A DNA stretch of 64,000 nucleotides from Rhodoferax sp. Its GTDB lineage: Bacteria; Pseudomonadota; Gammaproteobacteria; Burkholderiales; Burkholderiaceae_C. The DNA is taken from the NCBI RefSeq assembly GCF_018780565.1, contig NZ_JADMJN010000007.1, positions 113,645 to 177,644 on the forward strand. The letters are read 5' to 3'. How positions within the stretch are numbered: position 1 is the stretch's first letter; each line of letters starts with the position of its first letter. Under the pieces are notes generated by a model. That model did not search any database, was not told where the DNA came from, and worked only from the letters and a program-made list of their open reading frames with translations. The position numbers and the translations under genes are program-made. Of the stretch, positions 30,842-37,977 are shown piece after piece.

Positions 30842-33787
30842 GTGAGCAAATCATCCGTCGAAAAATCCGTGGCCACGACTGAACCGCATCATTCATTGGA
30901 CAACCGTCCAGTCGATGGACTGCTCAAGGACCTGGTCGCTCGCTTTGATCCCCAATTCCGGTACACATTCGTCAACATGGCGGTGGAACAGGCAACCGGA
31001 CGATCAGCTCAGGAGTTTATTGGCAAAACAAACCAGGAAATGGGCATGCCCGCTGAACTGGTTGCGCTGTGGCACCGCAAGTTGAGTGACGTTTTCGAAT
31101 CCGGAAAGCCGGCAGAGCTGGAATTTGATTTCCCCTCGCCAGACGGACCCAGGCATTTTGTTTCCCGTCTCACAGCAGAATTCTCACGAGAAGGAAACGT
31201 CACGTCCGTTGTCTCGGTGGCACAGGATGTGACGGAGGTAACCCGAATTCGTGAAAAAATTCAAAAGCTTGAAATGCTGCTGGAACAAGTCAGGGTTCGG
31301 GAACTGCAGGTTAGCAACACACTGGGCGCTGTGACGGCGGTGGAACATTTCCGAGCGATTGTTGAGTCTTCGGACGATGCCATCATCAGCAAGACACTGG
31401 ATGGCATCGTCACCAGTTGGAACCCGGGCGCTCAGGCGGTCTTTGGCTATTCCGAGCCGGAGATGCTGGGCAAGCCCATGTTGATGCTTTTTCCGCCCGA
31501 CAAAAGCGACGAGGAGCGCTTTATTCTCGAGAAGATTATGGAGGGCGAAAAGGTTGACCATTTTGAAACTACCCGGGTTCGAAAGGATGGGCAGCATATC
31601 AATGTCTCCGTCACTATTTCCCCCATCCGCGACGTCAGTGGGCGAATCATCGGCGCCTCCAAAATTGCCCGCGACATCACCCGGCGGCAACAACTGGAAA
31701 TAGCCTCGCGTGAGTTCGAAGCCATTGTCCAATCCACTGACGATGCCATCATCGGGAAATCCCTGAAAGGGATCATTACAAGCTGGAACCGCGGCGCGGA
31801 ACGCATGTTTGGCTATGCTGAGGCGGAGATGATCGGGCAACCCATTCTTCGCCTGCTTCCTAGTGATCGGGAAGGCGAGGAGTCGATCATTCTGGAGAAG
31901 ATCAAAAGCGGGAGCATCGTTGATCACTTTGAAACCATCAGAATATGCAAGGATGGGCGGGCCATCGATGTCTCAGTGACGATCTCTCCGATCAGAAACA
32001 TGGCTGGTGAGCTGGTGGGCGCCTCCAAGATAGCCCGCGACATCAGCGCTCAGAAATTCGCCATCAGGCAACTTCGGCTCACGGCCAGCGTTTTTACCAA
32101 CACCAGTGAAGGCATTCTGATTACAGACCGGACCGGGACCATCGTGGAAGTCAATGAAGCGTTTTCCCGGATTACGGGGTATAGCAGGGACGAGGTTACC
32201 GGACAAAACCCTCGCATGTTTCGCTCCAGCCGGCAAGGACCAGAAGTGCTCCAGTCCATTCGAAAATCCTTGTTGAAATCTGGCGGCTGGAAGGGTGAAC
32301 TGTGGAGCCGCCGAAAAAATGGCGAGGCCTACTCGGCCTGGCTCACGGTCAGCCGGGTGAACGGCAGCTCTGGACGGGTTCGAAATTATGTGGCCCTTTT
32401 TTCTGATGTCACGGTGCTGAAGCAGCAGCAGGAAGAGCTTGAGCATGGTGCACATTTTGACCCCCTCACCGATTTGCCCAACAGGCTCCTCCTGTCCGAC
32501 CGTTTGAACCAGTCCATGACAATGTGTCAGCGACACCATCAAAGTCTGGCCGTGCTCTATCTGGATCTGGATGGCTTCAAGGCCATCAATGACCAGTTTG
32601 GCCATGAAGTGGGGGACGAATTGTTGATTGCGGTATCCAAACGCATGAAACTTGCCCTGCGGGATGTCGACACTTTGGCGCGCATTGGCGGGGATGAGTT
32701 TGTCGCGGTATTGGCCGACGTTGGCAGTATTCAAGCCTGCACCCATTTGGCCACGAGGGTTTTGACCGCCTGCGCTGAACCCGTGCGCATCCAGGGCAAT
32801 GATTTGAAGGTGACCGCGAGCATTGGCATCACCATGTACCCCCAGGACAATGCTGAAGCGGACCAACTGATGCGTCACGCAGATCAGGCCATGTACGAAG
32901 CGAAACAGAGCGGGAAGAATAAATTCCATATATTCGATTCGGCGCAGGATGCAGAAGTCAAGAATCGCAGCATGCAGCAGGACCTCATTGCGCAGGGACT
33001 CTCCCGCCAGGAGTTCGTTTTGCACTACCAGCCCAAGGTCAACATGCGCACAGGGGCCGTCGTAGGTGTGGAGGCCCTCATTAGGTGGCAGCACCCCGAC
33101 AGGGGACTCCTGGCACCAGGCGCATTTTTGCCTGCTATTGAAAAGCATCCCTTGATCGAGGTATTGGGATCCTGGGTTCTGGAGACTGCGCTCAAACAGA
33201 TGAGCACCTGGAAATCGCAAGGACTGGTGCTGTCGGTGAGCGTCAATATTGCAGCCCGACAACTGCAGCAGGAAAGCTTCGCACGACATTTGTCGGAACT
33301 GCTGTCGAACTTTCCCACCGTCGATGCCCATTGCCTTGAACTGGAAATCCTTGAGACCAGCGCGCTGAACGATATCGGCTCGACCTCAACCATCATGCAG
33401 GAATGCCACCGCCTCGGCGTGCGCTTCGCGATTGACGATTTTGGAACCGGATACTCGTCATTGACCTACCTTAGACACCTCCCCGTGGAAACCTTGAAAA
33501 TTGATCAAAGTTTCATCCGGGACATGCTGAGCGACCAAAACGACCTGTCAATCGTCAAGGGCGTCATTGGTTTGGCAACCGCATTTCAAAGGGAGGTGAT
33601 TGCAGAAGGCGTGGAAACGGTCGCCCATGGGAAAAAACTCCTCGAGCTGGGATGCCACCTGGCTCAGGGGTACGAGATAGCCCGGCCTATGCCAGAAAAT
33701 CAAATCCTCAACTGGTGTGCGACTTGGGCACCACCCGAAGAATGGACGCTGACTCGCGAATCAGGCGAGAACCTGGCCCGGAAATGA
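30842..33787 (+). CDS. PAS-PAS-PAS-PAS-GGDEF-EAL cyclic-di-GMP signalling protein
   Basis: The protein has 981 residues and a GTG start. Four PAS domains lie at about 28-140, 165-285, 287-405 and 408-525. PAS2 and PAS3 are near-duplicates (both have DDAII, GI.TSWN.GA and S.KIARDI). The GGDEF domain holds intact GGDEF at 616-620 (diguanylate cyclase). The EAL domain starts with EALIR at 744-748 and keeps DDFGTGYSSL, so both activities may be present. No membrane helix is seen; it is probably a soluble sensor for redox, light or a small ligand. No partner gene. It is the last chromosomal gene before the element. Confidence 0.95.
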   Translation: MSKSSVEKSVATTEPHHSLDNRPVDGLLKDLVARFDPQFRYTFVNMAVEQATGRSAQEFIGKTNQEMGMPAELVALWHRKLSDVFESGKPAELEFDFPSPDGPRHFVSRLTAEFSREGNVTSVVSVAQDVTEVTRIREKIQKLEMLLEQVRVRELQVSNTLGAVTAVEHFRAIVESSDDAIISKTLDGIVTSWNPGAQAVFGYSEPEMLGKPMLMLFPPDKSDEERFILEKIMEGEKVDHFETTRVRKDGQHINVSVTISPIRDVSGRIIGASKIARDITRRQQLEIASREFEAIVQSTDDAIIGKSLKGIITSWNRGAERMFGYAEAEMIGQPILRLLPSDREGEESIILEKIKSGSIVDHFETIRICKDGRAIDVSVTISPIRNMAGELVGASKIARDISAQKFAIRQLRLTASVFTNTSEGILITDRTGTIVEVNEAFSRITGYSRDEVTGQNPRMFRSSRQGPEVLQSIRKSLLKSGGWKGELWSRRKNGEAYSAWLTVSRVNGSSGRVRNYVALFSDVTVLKQQQEELEHGAHFDPLTDLPNRLLLSDRLNQSMTMCQRHHQSLAVLYLDLDGFKAINDQFGHEVGDELLIAVSKRMKLALRDVDTLARIGGDEFVAVLADVGSIQACTHLATRVLTACAEPVRIQGNDLKVTASIGITMYPQDNAEADQLMRHADQAMYEAKQSGKNKFHIFDSAQDAEVKNRSMQQDLIAQGLSRQEFVLHYQPKVNMRTGAVVGVEALIRWQHPDRGLLAPGAFLPAIEKHPLIEVLGSWVLETALKQMSTWKSQGLVLSVSVNIAARQLQQESFARHLSELLSNFPTVDAHCLELEILETSALNDIGSTSTIMQECHRLGVRFAIDDFGTGYSSLTYLRHLPVETLKIDQSFIRDMLSDQNDLSIVKGVIGLATAFQREVIAEGVETVAHGKKLLELGCHLAQGYEIARPMPENQILNWCATWAPPEEWTLTRESGENLARK

Positions 33788-33973
33788 GATTGCGAAGCGT
33801 CGTTTGAGAGAAATGGCGGTTTTTCACGGCTCACATTGGCACTTTGGTCCTCTGCAGCAGACTGCAAAATTAGCTGTCCGCCAAAAATCCACTCACCCAC
33901 GCCCCAAAAGCCATGTTGCTTAGTGTGTCGACAGGATCGGCGGACATTCTTCTTGAAAAGAATCTCGAAAAGC

Positions 33974-34009
33974 AAAAAGCCCTTGTAAATCATTGACTTA
34001 CAAGGGCTT
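33974..34009 (-). terminator. Terminator of the original tRNA-Asp gene
   Basis: GCCCTTGTAA (33979-33988) pairs perfectly with TTACAAGGGC (33998-34007), and on the minus strand a T-rich tail follows (complement of 33974-33978). It lies 8 bases downstream of the tRNA-Asp 3' fragment, so it is best read as the chromosomal tRNA terminator left behind at the insertion. The 190 bases between the GGDEF-EAL stop and this hairpin show nothing else clear. Confidence 0.8.
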
Positions 34010-34016
34010 CAATACT

Positions 34017-34061
34017 TGGCGGAGTGGACGGGACTCGAACCCGCGACCCCCGGCGTGACAG
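34017..34061 (-). other. attL: 3' half of tRNA-Asp(GTC)
   Basis: Read on the minus strand, this is the 3' 45 nt of a tRNA including CCA: anticodon loop CTGTCAC (anticodon GTC), anticodon-stem GCCGG, variable loop GGGTC, T-arm GCGGG-TTCGAGT-CCCGT, acceptor strand CCACTCC, then GCCA. No D-arm or 5' acceptor follows on the element side. This is the classic left border of an element integrated in the 3' end of a tRNA gene, with crossover at the anticodon loop. The intact tRNA should stand at the far border, outside the window. Confidence 0.9.
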
Positions 34062-34098
34062 ACAGTAAATTATCAAAAATGCACCGACTTAGTGCAAC

Positions 34099-34180
34099 CA
34101 TTTGAGACGCTGTGAAACTCAACAATAATCTTCAAATAATTGATTTATAAAGACTTATTTATCAAATAGCGTCTCAAATG
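34099..34180. repeat. 13-bp inverted repeat near attL
   Basis: CATTTGAGACGCT (34099-34111) and AGCGTCTCAAATG (34168-34180) are perfect inverted copies 56 bases apart, separated by AT-rich DNA. A shorter hairpin, GCAC...GTGC (34081-34095), lies just left. The position between attL and the integrase start fits recombinase or accessory-factor binding. Confidence 0.7.
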
Positions 34181-34214
34181 ATCTAAGTCTGTTTTTTTCA
34201 AGCGCATGCAAAGT

Positions 34215-34304
34215 GTTCCCACGCTGTTCCCACGGAAGCGTTTTTTGGGGTATTCTGTTCCCATTACGCCGGGGGTAGCGGGTTAGCCAAACCCATGGGA
34301 ACAG
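34215..34304. repeat. Iterated GTTCCCA motif upstream of the integrase
   Basis: GTTCCCA occurs at 34215-34221, CTGTTCCCA at 34224-34232 and 34255-34263, and its inverse TGGGAACAG at 34296-34304. Four copies in 90 bases directly before the integrase gene look like arm-type integrase sites or an autoregulatory operator. Confidence 0.6.
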
Positions 34305-34350
34305 TGCCCACCCAAGCCCCCTTCGAACAATCTTCGCCAGGAGGCCTGAA

Positions 34351-35730
34351 ATGGCACTGCACCAGTTGACCGATCGAGCAGTCAAGACCGCCAAACCAAC
34401 GGACAAGGAACGACTGATCGCCGATGGCGGCGGTCTGTTCCTTCGCGTACTCCCCACCGGCTTCAAGTCGTGGCTGCTGGTGTACAGCTTTGATGGAAAG
34501 CGCAGCAAGCTCGCCCTTGGCAGCGCAACGGACGTGTCGCTCGCAGTTGTACGGGATACCGCTGCCCAGGAGCGCGCCCGCATTGCTGCTGGCGCTGATC
34601 CCCGCGTCGCCCTCATGGAGCGCGAGGCAGAGCAGACTGCACAGCGCGAAGCCCTCATTGCGGCGGAGACCCTGCGCAAGCGGGAAGCTGCCACACTGCA
34701 GGACATGTTCGACGCCTGGATTTCCAACGGGGTGCAACGCGCCGATGACAACGCGGAATTGCGCCGTACCTTCGAAAAAGACATCCTGCCAAAACTCGGC
34801 AAGCAGCCTGTACGCAGCATCACCGACACCGAACTGCGTGACGCGTTGCGCAAGGTTGGTCGACTTCGCAAACGCGGCCGCACGGCGGAGCGCATGCTGA
34901 TCGAAGTGCGACAGATGTACCGCTGGGCCATCAAACGGCAACCTTGGAAGGCGCTGCTAACGGAAGGGAATCCGGCCGAACTGGTAGAGACCAAGCAGGT
35001 GGTTCCCACGGGGTACGAGCCCGTCATCCGCGAGCGCATCTTGCAGCCCGCCGAAATTCGCGAACTGCGTAGCATCTTTGCCGCAATGCAGGAGCAATAC
35101 GATGCAGCTGACAACCGACGCAGCGCCGACCGCCCGCTGCAACGCGAAACGCAACTGGCTCTCTGGCTATGCCTAGGCACCGCATGCCGCATCGGCGAAC
35201 TGATGATGGCTCGCTGGGAACACGTCGACCTCGACGCGGGCACCTGGTTCGTGCCACGTGAGAACACCAAAACACGCGTGGATTGGCAGGTCTACCTGTC
35301 GGACTTCGCGCTGCGCCATTTCAAGGCCCTGCACGAGATTACCGGCACAGGCGACGACAAAGGTGAATGGTGCTTCCCCGCCCGCCACCAAAAAGGGCAC
35401 ATTAACGTGAAGACCGTGTCCAAGCAGGTCGGCGACCGACAAATGCGGTTCAAGAATCGCAAGCCGCTCAAGAACCGACGCAATGACGACACACTGGTTC
35501 TTTCCAATGGGGGGAACGGCGAATGGACGCCGCACGATCTGCGCCGCACGGCAGCCACGATGATGCAGGCGCTGGGCGTGAGCCTGGACGTCATCGACCG
35601 ATGCCAGAACCACGTGATGCCCGGCAGCAAAGTCCGTCGGCATTACATGCACCACGACTACGCTGAGGAGAAGCGCGACGCTTGGGGCAAACTGGGTGAG
35701 CGCATCAATGCGCTTCTGGCCGAGACCTGA
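34351..35730 (+). CDS. Tyrosine-family site-specific integrase (DUF4102 N-terminus)
   Basis: Catalyses integration and excision at the tRNA-Asp site. The protein has 459 residues. The N-terminal arm-binding DUF4102-type domain (LTDRAVKTAKPTDKERLIAD) is followed by a core-binding region and the catalytic domain. The latter has Arg280 in ACRIGELMMARW, a likely Lys at 307, HDLRR at 395-399, and Tyr432 or 437 in RRHYMHHDY as nucleophile. Adjacent attL supports specificity for tRNA-Asp. The 3' end overlaps the convergent AlpA-like gene. Confidence 0.95.
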   Translation: MALHQLTDRAVKTAKPTDKERLIADGGGLFLRVLPTGFKSWLLVYSFDGKRSKLALGSATDVSLAVVRDTAAQERARIAAGADPRVALMEREAEQTAQREALIAAETLRKREAATLQDMFDAWISNGVQRADDNAELRRTFEKDILPKLGKQPVRSITDTELRDALRKVGRLRKRGRTAERMLIEVRQMYRWAIKRQPWKALLTEGNPAELVETKQVVPTGYEPVIRERILQPAEIRELRSIFAAMQEQYDAADNRRSADRPLQRETQLALWLCLGTACRIGELMMARWEHVDLDAGTWFVPRENTKTRVDWQVYLSDFALRHFKALHEITGTGDDKGEWCFPARHQKGHINVKTVSKQVGDRQMRFKNRKPLKNRRNDDTLVLSNGGNGEWTPHDLRRTAATMMQALGVSLDVIDRCQNHVMPGSKVRRHYMHHDYAEEKRDAWGKLGERINALLAET

Positions 35731-36068
35731 TTACCACCGCCAAGTCGTGCGAGCCCTGCCCTCGCAGCCAATTTGGACGGCTGCGTCTTGGTTCCAGCAA
35801 TCTTGTCATCGGATCGATCAGGTGCCCGGTATCCACCAGGGTCGTCAATCCAGGCTTGGAGCGCCTTCGGCGTCCAGCCGCAGGCCCGTCCCCCCAAGTG
35901 CACGGGCGCCGGAAAAATACCGTCGGCAATGCGACGGTACACGGTCGCCCGGCTCAAAGCCGTGATGCGCATTACGTCGGCAATGCGGAAGAACGCAGGC
36001 GCGGCGGTCATGGCCTTTGCGGCGTCAATGCCGGACCTCTCGCCCCCTCCGGAATCGTTGGTAGACAT
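35658..36068 (-). CDS. AlpA-family helix-turn-helix regulator/excisionase
   Basis: The start MSTNDSGGGER follows CAGGAGGG and gives 136 residues. The MerR-like AlpA DNA-binding domain spans about residues 23-75: FFRIADVMRITALSRATVYR then a wing with PAPVHLGGRACGWTPKALQAW. Such proteins act as excisionases or activate integrase genes. The Arg/Ala-rich C-terminal 55 residues are unusual for AlpA and are encoded partly (73 bases) antisense to the integrase end, so the true stop of the ancestral gene may have been lost. Confidence 0.85.
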   Translation of the reverse strand: MSTNDSGGGERSGIDAAKAMTAAPAFFRIADVMRITALSRATVYRRIADGIFPAPVHLGGRACGWTPKALQAWIDDPGGYRAPDRSDDKIAGTKTQPSKLAARAGLARLGGGNQVSARSALMRSPSLPQASRFSSA

Positions 36069-36260
36069 GCAGAGCCCTCCTGAGAACATCAAGCCTGCAG
36101 CTTGCCATGGCGCACTTTGGATCACCACCTGTCCTGGCGTATTTCAGCGCAACGCCATGTCATCAGAAGGCCCGCGTAGAAAGAATCCGTCGCAGGAGTG
36201 GGCGAACCAGGCGGCATGCGACTTGGCGGCGCCAGGACTGTGGTGTTCCCAAATTTGGCA

Positions 36261-37205
36261 TCACATTACCAAGATGTGCTCGTGAATTCGCCGCAGCAGG
36301 TCCTCAAACGGCGGCTGTCCTTGATAGTAAAGAGCCGCAGTCTTTGCGTATTCGGCTGCAAACAGTTGGCGCTTTTCGGCATCCTCCAAACGAAAAGCGG
36401 CGTTGCGCGCAATCGCAAGTTCATCACCGGAACGGAACCGTTGCTTTTTCCGCTCCTCGTACCCTGGCTGTCCGAGAAACGCCTGCACCTCGGGCATATC
36501 GAGAAGGCAGAAAACGTCATAGTAGTGGCGAAGGAAGTTCTTTGGGAAGGTATCGGACTCCGTCAAGCGCCGGTACTTCGTGGAAATGGTCTGCAGCTTT
36601 TCCACGAAGGTGTGCGTGGGTGCGTAGCACGCGACATTCAGCGCCCGGTTGTCGACGATCTTGACCCCACTCCCAATCGCTGCGTCATAGGCCCATGACG
36701 AGATTGTCACCGCTTGATTCGGTGCGGTGTCATCGAAGCCCAGCTCCAGCAGGATTCCGGTTTTGACTCCGCCCAACGCCTTGTTGACGGTCGGATAGCT
36801 CAGGCTGATGCCTGCGCTGCGCAGTTTTTCGTCGTCGAACGCGGTGTCTCTCTCGCTGCTTTTGATGCCTGGAATCTTGATTTCTTCCGCAAGCCAGTCG
36901 TAGAACACCCGCCGTGACTCCACATGTGCTGGCTTGTCATGGTTGCGACCTGTCTTGACCGGCATCCCCTCGGGTGGCTCGATCCTGATATCGATGTCCT
37001 CGGAAAACCGGTGGATGACGCCAAAGCCTTTCGAGAGTGACGTGCCACCCTTCAACTCAAAGCGGAAGCCTTGCGCCTGCAAGCCCCACAGACAGTGCAT
37101 GATCCAGTAATCCTTTTCGACAAGCACAGGATCAATGCCCCGCTGGTCTGCGACCACGGCGATAAGTTGACCGAAGTCCCTGCGGTCGTGCAGGAAGTCA
37201 GGCAT
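36261..37205 (-). CDS. abiEii: AbiEii/AbiGii-family nucleotidyltransferase toxin
   Basis: Toxin of a type IV toxin-antitoxin, phage-defence pair. The protein has 314 residues. The DNA polymerase beta-like fold shows VEKDYWI at 29-35, KGGTSLSK at 52-59 and the metal-binding EDIDI at 69-73. It overlaps abiEi by 8 bases. AbiEii enzymes transfer nucleotides, in studied cases onto tRNA. On a mobile element it may serve both defence and maintenance. Confidence 0.9.
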   Translation of the reverse strand: MPDFLHDRRDFGQLIAVVADQRGIDPVLVEKDYWIMHCLWGLQAQGFRFELKGGTSLSKGFGVIHRFSEDIDIRIEPPEGMPVKTGRNHDKPAHVESRRVFYDWLAEEIKIPGIKSSERDTAFDDEKLRSAGISLSYPTVNKALGGVKTGILLELGFDDTAPNQAVTISSWAYDAAIGSGVKIVDNRALNVACYAPTHTFVEKLQTISTKYRRLTESDTFPKNFLRHYYDVFCLLDMPEVQAFLGQPGYEERKKQRFRSGDELAIARNAAFRLEDAEKRQLFAAEYAKTAALYYQGQPPFEDLLRRIHEHILVM

Positions 37206-37809
37206 CTAGCCAACCTGCCAAGCGCTTTTTCGTCGCCACCGTGCCGTAGCTTTCGACAGCGCGTTGCAGTCGCTGGCGATCAAACGACGCTGCCCTACCC
37301 CTGCCACGAGCCAGAACTTCGGCCTTGTCTTCCGCCAACTCCCCGACGTTGTTCAGTGCATCGACGAACAGGAACTCAGGCGTGAGCTTCTTCGGGAAGC
37401 GTGGCTTCATGCGAAAGTCGAACTGCCGATTGCCGAGCTTGAACACACCGTGCCGCTTGTGGTTGTAAACCAAGGTGCGGTTGTAGAGCTGCGTGGTACC
37501 GAGGCCCGCCGAGTTGTACGCCGAAGGCGAGAACACCAAGAAGTCCTTGTCGCGCAAAAATGCCGCGACAAGCTCACCGTCGTCCGGCGGCAAGGCCCCG
37601 AAAGTCGAATTGCGCGGCGCGTAGTACAGCCCCGGTGCCAACTTGGTCAATTGCCCCCCATCAACCAACTCCCGAAGGTGGCGGTCTACGGCTTTTGAGA
37701 ATGGCAGCAGATCTTCACGCCTATAAACACGCCCGGCGCGCAGTGCTCCCGCGAGTTGCGCCTTAGCGCCTCGATCAGGTTCAGCAGAGAATACGGCCGC
37801 ATCAGTCAT
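37198..37809 (-). CDS. abiEi: AbiEi-family antitoxin
   Basis: Antitoxin and autorepressor partner of AbiEii. The protein has 203 residues. The N-terminal winged helix (AGRVYRREDLLPFSKAVDRH, then LTKLAPGLYYAPR) is followed by the C-terminal domain with FLVFSPSAYN. It precedes the toxin in a coupled operon. The AT-rich gap upstream (37810-37977) should hold its operator; a perfect palindrome, AATATTTAAATATT, lies there at 37892-37905. Confidence 0.9.
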   Translation of the reverse strand: MTDAAVFSAEPDRGAKAQLAGALRAGRVYRREDLLPFSKAVDRHLRELVDGGQLTKLAPGLYYAPRNSTFGALPPDDGELVAAFLRDKDFLVFSPSAYNSAGLGTTQLYNRTLVYNHKRHGVFKLGNRQFDFRMKPRFPKKLTPEFLFVDALNNVGELAEDKAEVLARGRGRAASFDRQRLQRAVESYGTVATKKRLAGWLDA

Positions 37810-37919
37810 GACAGTTTTTTAATTGAAATTTCATGCATTCTAACGGATTGAGACTGAAACACAATGCACCTAAAACCCAAGAAACCCAGGCAATATTTAA
37901 ATATTCCATAATTTCGGCA

Positions 37920-37949
37920 TTGACTTTTTTAATTCCATTTTGATAGAAT
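37920..37949 (+). promoter_or_regulatory. Sigma-70-like promoter of the helicase operon
   Basis: TTGACT (37920-37925) and TAGAAT (37944-37949) are separated by 18 bases in an AT-rich gap, ending 28 bases before the helicase start. This is the best promoter match in the element part of the window. The AT palindrome at 37892-37905 lies just upstream. Confidence 0.6.
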
Positions 37950-37977
37950 TCAGCTAAACCACCCCGGAGCACACACC

